NCBI GenBank assembly: GCA_025175895.1 | Contig: CM045989.1 | Location: forward strand, 23,677,928 to 23,741,927 | Source: Wurfbainia villosa | Lineage: Eukaryota; Streptophyta; Magnoliopsida; Zingiberales; Zingiberaceae | Reading direction: 5' to 3' | Length of the DNA: 64,000 bases | The notes under the pieces: generated by a model | The model's database searches: none | The model's input: the letters and a program-made list of their open reading frames with translations, nothing else | Told to the model about the DNA's origin: nothing | Made by a program: the position numbers and the translations under genes | Part shown: positions 35,753 to 48,500 of the stretch, piece after piece | Position numbering within the stretch: position 1 is the stretch's first letter | Layout of the letters: each line of letters starts with the position of its first letter

Positions 35753-38700
35753 TGTAAAATACCATAAAAATAAAATAAAATGAAATAAAATAAAACGTTG
35801 GATAATTGGAAGAATACCCTATGAAATTTTTCAGGAATTTTTAGAAATTTTTCTGGATTTAAACGGAAGGTTTATGGATATTTCATGGGGATAAAGCAAA
35901 CAGACTTTTGTAAAGACTGTTTAGACTATCTGCTAGGAATTAATGGGTTTAATTAAAAACCTTTATATTCTGCCATTTCCCTTATTTCCCAATCGCGTCG
36001 TTCCTATTCCCCTCCCGATCCTTTCTTCCTCGCGATTCCTCTCTTCATCTCTGCCGCTGGCTTCTCCCTCATGCGTCGGCCACGCCGCTGTCATCGTGAG
36101 CTGCTCTTCGATCGCCGACGCCCTAAGCCAGCCGATCCAATAGCAACGGGTGTCGACGCCACCTAAACTCGACCCACCGCCGCCGCGAGAGGAAGAGTTG
36201 CATGCCATGTTGATCCAATGATCTCGACCGTTGTCACGCCATGGCCGCTTCTCGCCGCCGTCCGGCCACGTACCCACCTTTGATTACCTAGATCGGCTGT
36301 TGGCTGTTGGATCTGTCGAGTTGATCTCTGCCCGACCTTGTTGCCGCCGTTGATGGTCGCCTCCTCGAGTCGTAGTCACTGTCGCTGCCACGCTGCTACC
36401 GTCATCAGTCGCTCGATCTTCATTGCGACGTTCTTCCTCTACTGTCACCACCAGCTGATTAGCCTCTGGCCACCACGGGCAACCTCGATGGTCGACCTCC
36501 TTGGAGTTCCTCTGACCTTGCAGTGGATTGCCTCACATCGCCGACTTCTCCTCACCGTCGCAGCCGCACCGAGCCACCTTGCACCTAGAGCGGGAGTTGG
36601 CGGTTTTACTAGCTCTGTGAAGGTTTTAATCGATCACCGACAACCTTCTATTCTTTGCGAGGGTTCTGACCAAGTGTTGTAATTGTTTTGTTCTTGTGTT
36701 ACTCTGCAATCTCGTAGATTTGGGGCATCACTGTTGCAGTGCTTGATCCAGATTGCCATCGCTTGGCAAATTGGTGATCCTTGAGCCGACAAATGCGAGG
36801 CTTAGATCTGTGGGTATGGTTAATATTACCTATGCATCTCTTATTTCCAGTAAGACTATTGTTGTTAATCTGTCTATTGGGTTAAGGAAGTGGAGATTTA
36901 GTAGGTTGAAGAGGTATACTTATGTGCCTTGTGATTTCAAGTGATTGGGAATCAATTCATGTGTAAATATGGGAAATCAACAGGTGGATCAACAAGCTGT
37001 AGCAATTCAGTTGGAATAGGTGATGAAGTGATGCTTGATAGGTTGTGGACAATTGGATTGATGTGAGGTAAGTGTAGATTTTTTTGGAATTCTAGAAATT
37101 AGGATTTGATTTGCAGTACGTTTATTATCGGTATAGTGTACAGCTGCAAATTGGCGAAGGGGGTGATCCGAGAAGGGTGAATTCCATATACGATTTGAGT
37201 AAATGCAGATCTAATATCCTATACTTGGTGTAGGAAGTGGTGTGGATGATACGAGCTCGGTAAGTTTATATTTGATATCATATGGTTGTGTAATATTCTT
37301 ACCGTTAGCTTTGTTGTGGATGTGATTATTTAAAAAGTCCACGAACAAGGGGTTAATCCTTTGGTTGAATTTTTGGATTAGATTCTTATTCCTACAGTTT
37401 GATTATGCTAGCATGTGGTTATATTGGATTCTACCGTTTCAGATATTTGATTCGAGGTAGAGATCTTGGATACGAAGACCATCAACACGAGCTTCTTATC
37501 AGGTGGGTAATTTTCCTACCTGGTCCGGTAGATGTAATTGCATTCAGATTTAGACATAGATATGAGCATGTTATATGTTCATGTTACCTTGATCCTGCTC
37601 TTATTATGGTATGCTTGAACTTATCGTTGGATGTATTTATGCTCAATTGTTGATATCACATATACCCTATCATGATTTAGGAGTTATAGATGTGATGTAA
37701 ATTGACTTAGATGTTTAGTAGGGTGTAAATGTCAGTACGGGTGATGACCCAAATTATAAATTGGCAAAAAGGTCATCTATGGGTAGGTAATGCCCAAAAT
37801 GTAGGATTTATTTCCAATACCTGTATATTGCATATTGTTACTAACCATGAGTGGTGTAATGGTTAAGTGAAGGGTGATTAGTGTGTCGCTGTAGACCGGT
37901 GGTCCCAGCTTGATATGATTAGTCTAGTATGACTCTCTATCGGATAGAGAGTGCGTCGATCAGTTGAGTACGACTCTCTATTGGAGAGAGAGAGTTATGA
38001 TTAGTCGAGTACGACTCTCTATTGGATAGAGAGTGCGTCGATCAGTTGAGTATGACTCTCTATTGGAGAGAGAGTTATGATCAGTTGAGTATGACTCTCT
38101 ACAGGATAGAGAGTACGTCAATCAGTTGAGTACGACTCTCTATTGGATAGAGAGTTATGATCAGTTGAGTATGACTCTCTACAGGATAGAGAGTCCATCG
38201 ATCAGTTGAGTATGACTCTCTACAGGATAGAGAGTGTATTGATCAAATAGGTACGACTCTTTGTTGAACAGAGAGTCTGTGGTAGATGGTTGTACGAATG
38301 ACAGCATACTTATGTCATATGCATGCATTCTGACGACATAGTCTCCCTTGGAGTTGAGAGAGTCGTCAGTCATCTTGCCTCCCAGAGCACTCCCCGAGGA
38401 GTAACTGGTGTGAGGGCAGAGCATCTGTTGTGCCGCACTCTACCACTATAGATGGTGGTAGTTGGAGTTGCGTGCAATTGTCCTGGGTGCATGGTACTCG
38501 ACCACTCATTGGTAGTGTTAGTCGGAGTGGCCAGCAGCAGGGACCCCCGTTGTGTAGCGAGCTCTTTACGCTCATATGCTACTTGATCATACTGCCCACT
38601 CGGCCACTCTATAGTAGTGGTTGGTGTGAGTTGGGACAGTTGTCATATCGTGCCACCTAGGCCACACTGGGGTCGTGGTAGCGAGTAAGGGTGAGCAGGC

Positions 38701-38770
38701 ATGACCATACATGCTGCATTGCCGTATCTGATGGCGCTTTGCATATTACAATATATATATACATATATGC

Positions 38771-38808
<38 letters not shown>

Positions 38809-38817
38809 ATGGTTGTG

Positions 38818-38852
<35 letters not shown>

Positions 38853-39685
38853 GTTTATATATATATGATTATTGTGATGTTGTATTTGTTTGTATTATGT
38901 TTGCTGCACTTGTTTGTACATCATATTCATGCATGCTTCTTGCATTTATTATACGGTTGTGTTAGATATTTGTATATGTGTTGGACAAACCATTAGGTAC
39001 CTTGACCGGTAGTATGATGAGTTGGTATTACTCTTCCTGTTATATATATGTTGGATATATGTTCAGGTTGGATCAGAGTAGCGTAGCAGACTTCAGGTAT
39101 GTCTACATTTTACGTTATTCATTTGGTTAGACAGTATATGCTTGTATTTATATACTATGTTGATATACCTGTTGTACCTCTAGATTATGTTGTTGAAATA
39201 CGTGTGATATTACATATATACATGTTTTCTATTACTTGCTGAGTTTTACTCACGACCCAACGGACCCTGGGTTTTTCTGTCGCCCAGGTAACAGGTAGAA
39301 GTCTTCGTGATGGCTTGGGGCACCGCTAGCTGATGTCTCATCTCACCTCCGAAGCTCCCGTGTTTATTTTGGGCTTTCTGTCCGTTGTGTATTGTATTTT
39401 GGAGTTTTCGTGATGTGCATGTTGTATATTCGGATTTTGTCGTGGTTCCGTGTTGTTGTGATGTGTTAGTCATACCGGTATGCATGTGTGGGATTGATGT
39501 TGTTGTGTTTTATGTTTCCGCTGTGTAGTTTTTGTAAGTAGTTATGTTGTTGTGGTTGTTTTCATATTTATATGTTATGTTGTTATTGTGTGCCTACGGG
39601 CCTTGTATTAACCCAAAATGTTGCCACGTACAGGGGAGATGTTGTCTGTTTGATTTTTGGCTCGGCATGCTCTCGGGGCGTGACA
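35753..39685 (+). mobile_element. 5' LTR of F2
   Basis: 3933 bp, TGTAAAATACC to GGGGCGTGACA. It holds a GC-rich block (36000-36600), donor-like GAGGTAAGT (about 37070) and GGTAAGTTT (about 37260), an acceptor-like CAG before GTGGGTAATTTTCC (about 37500), a nine-unit hairpin array and TA runs. From 37500 on it is close to the F1 LTR. Confidence 0.9.
37925..38282 (+). repeat. Hairpin tandem array in F2 5' LTR, 9 units
   Basis: Nine units of about 40 bp with the ACTCTCTA...TAGAGAGT inverted repeat. Two more units than in either F1 LTR. Confidence 0.9.
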
Positions 39686-39692
39686 ACTTTAG

Positions 39693-39710
39693 TGGTATCA
39701 GAGCCCAAGG
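39693..39710 (+). other. Primer-binding site of F2
   Basis: TGGTATCAGAGCCCAAGG, seven bases after the LTR end, identical to F1. Confidence 0.9.
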
Positions 39711-39789
39711 TTCTGCGATGCCATACAATGTTGTTTTTTGTCGAGTCTTGGATTCTCAAGAGTTGATTTGTTCGGTTTTGGTTTTCTGA

Positions 39790-40712
39790 GATGAGATGGA
39801 CAGCGGCCTGAGCTCCAAGTAGCACGAGGTAAGAATTCCTGATAACTTATGGTTTAGTAGATATTTATCTAAACTTGATCAGTAGGTATATACAATAGAG
39901 TTATGACACCTGTGCAGACTTGTAGTAGGGGTCGTCCACTGAGATGACCAACCGGAGTGGCCTTTAGGGTTTATACTCCCGGTTTTTTTGTTGACTATGC
40001 TTTTAATGTTAATAATAGGGAATAACCTATAGTGTGTTGGTTATTATTCGTAACCGTGGTATGAGTTAACCACGGGAATGACCTGTTGAGTTTGTGAGTC
40101 TTGAACCTGTGTCGAGAAGGTGATTTACCTTTGAGAGCCGACTGATACCGAGTCGGAAAATAGGGGCCAAGTCGTCATATTTATTATGGAAATCAAAGAC
40201 TACAATCTTGAAGATTTCCACTAACTGTGCTAGTCAGATCATTACCTGTGGGTAATGAACAGACTTGTAGACTATTGTGATGCAGATAGCGGAAGGCTAG
40301 GTTACGGTGTTTCATAGGGATTTTATCCCTGGGTTGTTCGTACTGAGATGTATAACTTTGAAAGTACTTTTGAGTATTTAACTCATGTTATACCGAAAAA
40401 AAGAGTTGTTTGCATACCATTATCGAGATCAAGCCAGTATTTAGTGATAAATGTAGAAAAATAATCCTCGGGAAATAATATATTACTTATCATGGTCTAG
40501 TGATGTAGAAAGAGAGTATTTCCCCGTGTCACTTTCTGTGACACATTTTAGGGAATTCTTGAGCTTCAAGAAAGGGTGATCGGTTAGTGATAGTGTACTG
40601 TGCAGAGTCGTGAGACTTGCAGAGGTTACGACCACCTAATAGCTCAAGAAGATGAATGGATGATTAAAGCCACCTAGAGTTATTGGCTTATAGTTGGATT
40701 AGGATGCCGGGA
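39790..40712 (+). pseudogene. F2 gag remnant, 5' part
   Basis: Collinear with F1 15280-16195 but without a long frame. It is cut after GCCGGGA by CACTA-2 and resumes at 45594. The matching uninterrupted sequence is at about 16193 in F1. Confidence 0.65.
40710..40712. repeat. Target duplication GGA, left of CACTA-2
   Basis: GGA here and at 45594-45596 flank the element. The F1 copy at about 16193 reads GCCGGGATCTTC with one GGA, which proves a 3-bp duplication, diagnostic of CACTA transposons. Confidence 0.92.
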
Positions 40713-40726
40713 CACTACAACAAAAA
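40713..40726 (+). repeat. Left terminal inverted repeat of CACTA-2
   Basis: CACTACAACAAAAA, matching the reverse complement of 45580-45593 exactly. Confidence 0.95.
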
Positions 40727-40732
40727 ATCGAA

Positions 40733-41065
40733 TAGACAACGGTGAAAAACCGTTGTCTATTGGCAAAAAAATCTGTGGTAAATCGACCCGTTGTGAAAAG
40801 TGGTTTGGGCAAAGACAACGGTGAAAAACCGTTGTCGTTTCAAGGATAAGACAACGGTTTTTAACCGTTGTCTTTGACCGAATCACTTTTCACAACGGGT
40901 AGATTTACCACGGATGTTTTTGCTAATAGACAACAGTTTTTTACCGTTGTCTTTTCCTTAAATCTACAACGGTCTTTCACCGTTGTCTTTAACCGACCAC
41001 CGATTTACTACGGATTTTTTTTGCTCATAGACAACGGTTTTTCACCGTTGTCATTTCTCAACGGT
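40733..41065. repeat. Left subterminal hairpin repeats of CACTA-2
   Basis: About six units of GACAACGGT-N(5-9)-ACCGTTGTC, each an inverted repeat with CAACGG/CCGTTG cores. Such arrays bind the TNPA-type protein in characterised CACTA elements. Confidence 0.9.
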
Positions 41066-41359
41066 TACTCTAGAACACAATAAACCATTGTAGATTTATA
41101 GTGTTGCATTTTTAATATAAATCATACAACATCAAAAAGAATTATAGAAAACATATATATACACTCGCACTTGTAGCATTGTAAAGTACAAGGTCACATC
41201 ACATTTTAAATGATCACTTTTACCGATATATATTAAAAAGTACTGTGACAAAACAACTACATATCATATGCATCAAAAGTATTATGCATAATAAGCAAAA
41301 TACTTATAGATTACCACATGTAACCAAAAGAGGTATGTACACTTAAATCTCTCCTAATC

Positions 41360-41630
41360 ATCAGATATGTGATCTTGTATGCATTCGCCCACTCCGAACG
41401 TACTTCATTAATTTCCTTTGCAGCTATCACAGATTTTGCGAACTGCATGTGAATAAATGAATTAAAATGTAATTAAACACTATGGTATCAATAAGAAAAT
41501 TTGAAAATATATCTAATATTACTATTGATCGTAGGGAAGACTTGTCAAAGGATGCGTCGCCTTCAATTATCTCTCTCATATATCGTAAAATAAAATACCC
41601 GCATTGAGCTCCATCCGGTTGAAGGGGAAC
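41360..41630 (-). pseudogene. Ulp1/C48 cysteine protease remnant in CACTA-2
   Basis: Two - strand exon-like segments. Exon 41630-41530 follows a CACAG acceptor and reads VPLQPDGAQCGYFILRYM then REIIEGDASF. The Gln...Cys-Gly block matches the oxyanion Gln and catalytic Cys of Ulp1/SENP proteases. After a GT intron, exon 41442-41360 follows TGCAG and reads KEINEVRSEWA, the usual C-terminal motif of these proteins. The His and Asp part of the catalytic triad upstream was not found. Ulp1 domains are known from plant CACTA and Mutator elements. A truncated remnant is more likely than a working deSUMOylase. Confidence 0.75.
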
Positions 41631-42003
41631 CTGTGATGGAAAAAATTATAGTAGTTATTCTGATAGTAAAATTTGATACATAAATTACACACAAGATCGC
41701 AAAAAAAGTTGTCATAAGGGAAAAAAAAAGTTGTCATAAGGGAAATTTGATATCGCAAATTTTTGTTTTTGTATTTCTTTTTCTGTCGTCTTTAACTTAT
41801 ATGCCCTTATATTAATAAATTCTCTACATTAACACCTCAATGTTGCATTTGTTTTGTTTTGAATTATACATCTAATAACCTCCTTAATTTCCCTACTTGA
41901 GTTCAAAAAAAGCTGGTAGTTATTCCTTGAGCAACATCTAGTACGAGTAAAAGTGTTTTGGAACCAAAATGTGCTTAGGGCATAATAGAAGAGATAATTA
42001 CAC

Positions 42004-42227
42004 TCGAGTTTGCAGAGACATCCTGCGTTGAAGCATATATTCCAACATGAATATCAATTGTCACATCACTTTCCTTAACTTGCTGCAAAAATTGCAGAGT
42101 GGGCAAAGTGAAACAACTAAAATAAGTAGACAATCTCCATAGGATGGAATGAGTTTTACCTCATCAATTCTTGGGACATAACCTTCAGCGGGAGTTATAG
42201 TCACAATCTGGTCAACGATGGTGGCTC
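42004..42227 (-). pseudogene. Unrecognised exon pair inside CACTA-2
   Basis: Two - strand segments look like exons. About 42227-42155 sits between TTGGCAG and GAG/GTAAAA and reads GATIVDQIVTITPAEGYVPR. About 42082-42005 follows TTTTTGCAG and reads QVKESDVTIDIHVGIYASTQ. I do not recognise the family. They may be an N-terminal part of the Ulp1-type protein or a captured host gene fragment. Confidence 0.45.
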
Positions 42228-44420
42228 CCTGCCAAAGAAACAAGTTGATATAACAATAGGGAAAGATCAGAATGCGTATTAACTAAGTGGATATCACAAA
42301 AAGCATGTAAGTGGTTTGGTGTTAGAACTTCGACAACTTCTCTATTATGATAGAGAGTTCCATTTTTAACTCAAAAATGCTTCAAAGTTATTTGTGAACA
42401 AATTCCCTATTACGATAGAGAGTCCCATTCGTAACTCAAAAATGGCTTCAAAGTTATTTGTGATTGTCATTTTTGTTATTGCTTAAGATAACTACTAAAC
42501 ATGAAATTTAATGTAACAATAACAAGAAAGAATGCACTTGGTATGTAGCTTTGAGACAACTACCAAGAAATCATGTTGCGGAGGAATCGGTCTGATTGCT
42601 GTTTAACATGTAAATTTTGACTCATTGAAACTATAGTTTTGCGGAATGCTCATCTGACCATCTTGATACAATTAACACGTCTATCAATCAGTTGACTGAA
42701 ACCCCTCAATCATACACATTTTGTCTATCTAAACTCATCTACACCAATTATAAAGCTTTCTTCACTTAGCCTGTATTATCAACATATTTCTTGCACTCCG
42801 ATTAATTGAATTGTCGCTAAGTGTTACATGAGATATCATCCCAAGATGGGTGAAAGGAAGAGGTACATGACTGAAAGTGTACCTCTGCAGAAGAAGCCAA
42901 ACACACAAAGTAGAGGCAGCAGAAGTCTGCAGCCTTCAAGCATTAGTAATGTTCCATATCCTGCATGAATAAAGCATGGCCTATTGAATTGCAAATAGCT
43001 TGATGAGATCTTAAAATGTTTGTCATTGCTCACTGGAAAAGGGATAAGAGAGCGTCTTTTTCACAAGCTAAACAAATTATGCCCGGACAATGGTTGGTAT
43101 ACATCCAATTAGCATGAAAGGGCGGAAAAGATACATGCTACCTCTTCAATCTAATTCACAGAGCTAATGTCAATCTATAAATTCCACAACAACAAAAAGA
43201 AAAATAAAAAGAAAATAAAAACTTCTAACAAGTTACATTTACAAATTACACCTGCAGGACCTTGTGATTGCTAGAAAGATCTGATTAGGGTTTCTATTTC
43301 ATGGCACATGCATTTAGAAAGGGATGAGTTAGACTATAAAAGATGGTTTTGATGTACAACCTCATGGAATGCTTATATTGTTGAACCCAGAAGTCACATC
43401 TGAGAGAGTTTTAGAACCTTTGCCATCGGATCCATGCTGATGGATAGACTGAATTCTTCTTGATGGAACTTTTTGACCGACTTCATCAGAACAACAATGT
43501 CGTACATGGATCCATTGACTTCTGCCCTTAGTTGAGTCCGTCGCATTTATAATTAGTAATATCCGCTTCTTTCTCCACAAGATTCTTGACACGCCAATTC
43601 GAGCTATCCATCAACAATCTCTTCCTTTGTGCAAAATTCATCAAGATGAATGTAAATTTCTATTGTCTCTCCAAGTTTGATTATGCCAATCACGTTGAAC
43701 CTAAATTTAGAAAAATGACAAATAGTGAAAATAAAGCTATGTTTCATGCAACATTTCAATTGATTCTGCAATACCACAGGAAGAACACAATGTAACAATA
43801 CTACCCAAAATCTAATAGCTCTAAACAACCATGAGCCATGAAAATATTGTGAATCTATCATATTTTAAGGCATCTAAAAGAGAATGGGTCTGATGCCATT
43901 CTAGTTTTTCTCCCATTTCTACACATGTGCGTATGTGTGTGCATGAAAGATAGCTCATTGTCTAATTACTGGGATCATTTGCTCAACTCATTCCTAATTT
44001 GCCCATAGTAACTCAACAAAAAATGCAAAAAAGGACTGCTTACATTGTTCTAGACTTGCACAAGCACAATAACCTCACAGCTCCAATACATTAGGAAAAC
44101 ATTCAGACCCTAGTTTCCAGTAACCAAGACATTTAGGTTCTGCGTTAGAAATAATGAAATGCCTAATGAAACAACTTAGCCGAATAAAATTAATTAATGA
44201 CTAATAAAAGAAATTTTCCAAAGTTTGAAAAATTGTCATGTATCGAATTCTTGATAGCATGACACATTAACATAGCTGCTATAAATCTGGTATTGATTAA
44301 GACAACCAAGTGAGGATATACACAAATATAGATAGAATGTTACGAAAGCATATCTTGATAAACTACCAAACTCCACCAAGAAAAAACTGTCCAACCATAA
44401 GGTCAAAATGTACCACAAGT
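42228..44420. other. CACTA-2 interior without recognised genes
   Basis: AT-rich sequence with short frames only. Intron-like segments and a local repeat CTCTATTA(C/T)GATAGAGAGT with AACTCAAAAATG (about 42340 and 42405) occur. Possible further decayed exons, for example GETIEIYIHLDEFCTKEE on the - strand near 43640, could not be assigned. Confidence 0.35.
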
Positions 44421-44870
44421 CAGAAAGGAAAGCCAAAGGAACAACTTGCAGAGAATTCTATTGGATTTTTTGCTCCTGCATTGGATTGCCCTTCACAAAT
44501 GATTTTGAAAATAGCTTTGTATTTATCACATTTATTTGAGATACCAAAAAGCGAAGCTTCTTGGTTTTGTAGAATATCCATCAACCAATTCCTCGCAAAG
44601 CTGCATTGTTGCCTTGCCGCGTCGCCGGCCTGTCGCGTCCTTCCGTGGCTAGCCCACCTTGCTGGAAAGATACGACCAACCTCACGTATCCCCACAACCA
44701 ACCTCATGTCGCTCCGCAGCCTACTCCATGTCGCCTTGCGGTGTTGTCGTCGCCTTGCGATGAAAAGAGAAGAGGAGAAGACCTAGGTTCCGTGGGAGAA
44801 AAAAAGATGGAAGAGAAATGGGAAAAAAAAAAAAGGAAAATAGCCTAAGTATTAAAATCCTAACAAATTT
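44421..44870 (-). other. GC-rich, 5'-exon-like segment in CACTA-2
   Basis: The stretch 44600-44790 is much richer in GC than its surroundings and has open frames on both strands. On the - strand a 95-codon frame begins within it. Its position at the presumed 5' end of the - strand exons suggests a first exon or captured promoter/5' UTR. No family is recognised. Confidence 0.35.
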
Positions 44871-45262
44871 TAATATATATAATTTTGGGAAGTAGGAACG
44901 GCGGAGGTTTTTGGGAAGTAAGAACGACGGAGAAGTTTAGGGAAGAATTATTTAACCTAACAAATTTTTAAATATATATAAACTTTTAAAAAAAATATTG
45001 TTGTAATATATTGTTTAAAAAATATAAATAAACTTTTAAATATATTGTTGTAAACATATATATTTATATTTTAAAAAAAAATATTTCCAATAATTAAAAA
45101 AAATAGTATTAATTATTAAAAAAATAATTTCACCGTTGTATTATAATAATAAAATAGTATTAATAGTATTAAAAAAAATCACCGTTGTGTTATTTCCAAT
45201 AATTTTTAAAAAAATATTAAAATAATTAAAAAAAATAGTATTATAAACTTTTAAAATTTCAT

Positions 45263-45565
45263 TGACAACGGTTTAAAACCGTTGTAATATTATCACAATG
45301 ACAACAAAAAAATCTCATTGACAACGGTTGATTGCACCGTTGTCTCAACTGTTGTTAAAATAAAAAAAAACTTAAAGACAACAGTTCTGGAAAACCGTTG
45401 TAAAATGTGTTGTTGATTTAAAAAAAAATATGCTCGACGACAACGGATAGTGTAAAACCGTTGTCTTTTGTGTTATATGGGCGCTCAAAGACAACGGTTT
45501 TGTCAAAAACCGTTGTCTTTTAACAAAATCACAACGGTTTCTCCTAAAACCGTTGTCTTTGTGGT
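45263..45565. repeat. Right subterminal hairpin repeats of CACTA-2
   Basis: About six GACAACGGT...ACCGTTGTC units mirror the left array. Spacers are longer and more variable. AT-rich sequence (44870-45260) precedes them. Confidence 0.88.
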
Positions 45566-45579
45566 GTTATCTTTTAGCA

Positions 45580-45593
45580 TTTTTGTTGTAGTG
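45580..45593 (-). repeat. Right terminal inverted repeat of CACTA-2
   Basis: TTTTTGTTGTAGTG, the exact reverse complement of the left end, followed by GGA. Confidence 0.95.
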
Positions 45594-45596
45594 GGA

Positions 45597-48500
45597 TCTT
45601 CTATCAGATCCTGCCGAAAGACGTTGGATTGAGACAGGAGTTTAGAAATGACTCCGTACAAGGGTTTAAGAGTTAGAGACTGGTAAGCAAATATTGCAGG
45701 TCAACTTATTAGAGTCAGAAGTCTCCGACTGTTGGATAAAGAAGCAAGATCGGGGTCATAGGCCTTGAGCTATGTTCCGATTATAGAAGACCAACCGCAG
45801 ATCATTAGGATGTTCTTGTGGATATCAGCAAAATCAGAACAAAGACTTCGAAGGGATTATTTGCATGCAGTGTGGATCACGAAGACACGCGAAGTCAGAT
45901 TATCCGTTGGAATAGTTCAGCTGTTGCTATTATGAGCAACCAGTACAGTGGAGGTGTACTTTGAAGATTCAGTTGAAGACTACCAATGGTGTTCCGGGAG
46001 GATGATGCACCGTCTTGACAGCAGAGATCAGCACAAAAGATGTGGGTTACCTTATCAGCATCAACCTACTACCTCAGGCATGGTTGGAGTTCCTTGATAC
46101 TCCCCTTCAGCAGAGATCAGCACAGAAGCAGCATCAGCAGAAGACATCTTAGAAGATTCAGCAGACAAGAACAGTTATCTCCAGATGTGATTTGCTTTGT
46201 ACAAAGGAGAGAATATACGACGATGGTCGTATCTATAAGGTATTCTACAGTTGCAGCTCATAGGATTGAGTGATGGGGATCAGATGATCTTGGAAAAATC
46301 CCTAGATTATTCGTCGCAGAAATGCGACCACTTTGTCGCGAACAGTTGGATCTGATTTTTCCTCTTCGGAGAAAGGCTGAGACCTGCGGGGAGCCTTTGG
46401 ATCGGATCGACAGATAATGGATTTTTCAGAGTATGACTTTAGTTTACCCTCAAGGTTAATATATTGAGAGATGCTTGTAGTTACAGGTATCTATGTCTAG
46501 AATATTCTTTGTTTGGATTAGAAGGGTTCCTATACATCGACTTGTAGGTCGGTGGTATCTCTACCATCAGGTGAGAAGAGGACCAACAATTAAGAAGTCA
46601 AGGGATGCCCTTAGACTTTAATAGACATACTTTTACTGTAGACATATCCTTACGGATGGTCAAATTGTTGGAAGTATGGTACGATATGCTCTCGGATGTG
46701 CGTATAATCTGAGAGTATTCGGATATAGTTTCGGATGAACTCCAAGGCTTTCCATTGCATAGGCAAGTGGAGTAGGCGATCGAAATGATTGTGGAAATAG
46801 TTCTGGTATCGAAGATCACATATCGAGTGATAGTTTTGTTGGTATCAGTGTTGCTAAACACTATAGGAATTGGAAGAACATAAGTTGTGATTATAGGAGA
46901 TGTTGGAGGAGATATTTATCTATCCCAGTATTTCTCCTTGAGAAGGATCCAGAACTTTTTGATAAAAGAGGGATGAACCTTTGAAAGTATGCATCGATTA
47001 TTGATGATGGAATGCGATAGTTGTTGAAAGTAAATATCCTACGTTGAGGATAAATGATCTGTTTAGATCAGCTAAAGACACCTGTGTATACTCTAGGGTT
47101 GGTTTACGACTAGAGCGTTGATATGGTAGTGACATGGTGTCATATAAGTATCATTGTCGTTGTGATGATTGATATATCATCAGTTTAGAATAAAGGGTAT
47201 GCAGGTGTGTAGAGACAACAATTTCATACTTGGTACGAATTGTATGAATTTTGATTAAGTTGTTAGACTAATTAATGATTTAGTCGTCCCTGGATTTGAG
47301 GATCGTGTACTATGGACACGATTTGATCAGGTTGTGGTCGTTGGAGTTGCTAACTTGGCCACTGTTGATGGTGGTAGTTGGAGTTGCGCAGTCGACCACC
47401 ATAGTTGTTGTTTCCTTGTATTGATTTTGTTATTCCTACGAATGTGGATGAAATGCTTTTAAACATTAGTATACCACGGACTTGTTTGACAAAAGTGATG
47501 TTGGAAATCATTTAGTCGGAAGCTGGTGAAACTAGTTTACAGGACTTAGACGGCGGTTAACTTTTACATGAGTATTAGTTAAATCTTCCGGAGTGGATAC
47601 AAGGATGTTGTACGCAAATGCATCATTTCAAGGATCGGAGCGATTTCAATGTAGTTGCGTGAGACGTATCTTATGCTTACGACAGTTAAGAAACTACGAG
47701 ATAGGCTGTCATATACATGACGAGGCTTTAGTAGTTATTATCTGGATTTATAGATGTATGGAGCAGGAATGCTCATGGAGTTTTGACTAGCTACTGGGTA
47801 GCTACTATAGAGTTGTGGGTACGCAAACAGTTGTAACAAGTGAGATTGATCACTATAGTCTTCCATGCGCTTACAGAGTGTGTGGTAGAGTGGATTTTGA
47901 ATGGTTGATGGACTTCTCTTTTGAGAAGATAATTCCCCGTCTTTGATAAGGATAGTGTGTTCCGGACACGCGTCCAGTCAAGGAGGAGTCACTACAGGAA
48001 GCTTATCATTGGAGATTTTCTATTTATCCTGATGGTACTCGGATGTACCGAGAGTTGAAACGTTTATACTGGTGGAATGGTATAAAGAGAGTTATAGCAG
48101 ATTTTTTTGCTCGATGTTTAGTATGCCAGTAGGTGAAGGCTGAACATCAGAAACTCGCTGGATTGCTCTAGAAAATTCTGATTTCGGAATGGAAGTGGGA
48201 GCATATCACGATTGATTGCGTTACGGGATTGCCTAGAACCCATAAAGGACATGATGCGATTTGGGTGATTGTGGATCGACTGACCGAATCAGCTCACTTC
48301 CTTCCTATTCGTGGGATGGACTCGTTGGACCATCCGACAGCGTTGTATTACCGAAAGATTATCAAATTGTGTGGGGTACTTTTAAGTACCATACCAGATA
48401 AAGATTCGCGATTTACCTCACGATTTTGGCAGAGTCTGCACCAGACTATTGGCACAGAGCTTCGGCTTAGTGCAACATTTTATCCACAAATAGATGAACA

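Larger units (their letters stand above)
40713..45593 (-). mobile_element. CACTA-2: complete CACTA DNA transposon carrying a Ulp1-like fragment
   Basis: 4881 bp bounded by inverted repeats CACTACAACAAAAA (40713-40726 and 45580-45593) and a GGA duplication. Both ends carry about six hairpin subterminal repeats. The interior has intron-exon-like - strand segments, including a Ulp1 (C48) protease remnant, but no TNPD (Transposase_21/DUF4218) or Transposase_24 block was seen. It is therefore probably non-autonomous, mobilised by a related element. Confidence 0.92.
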
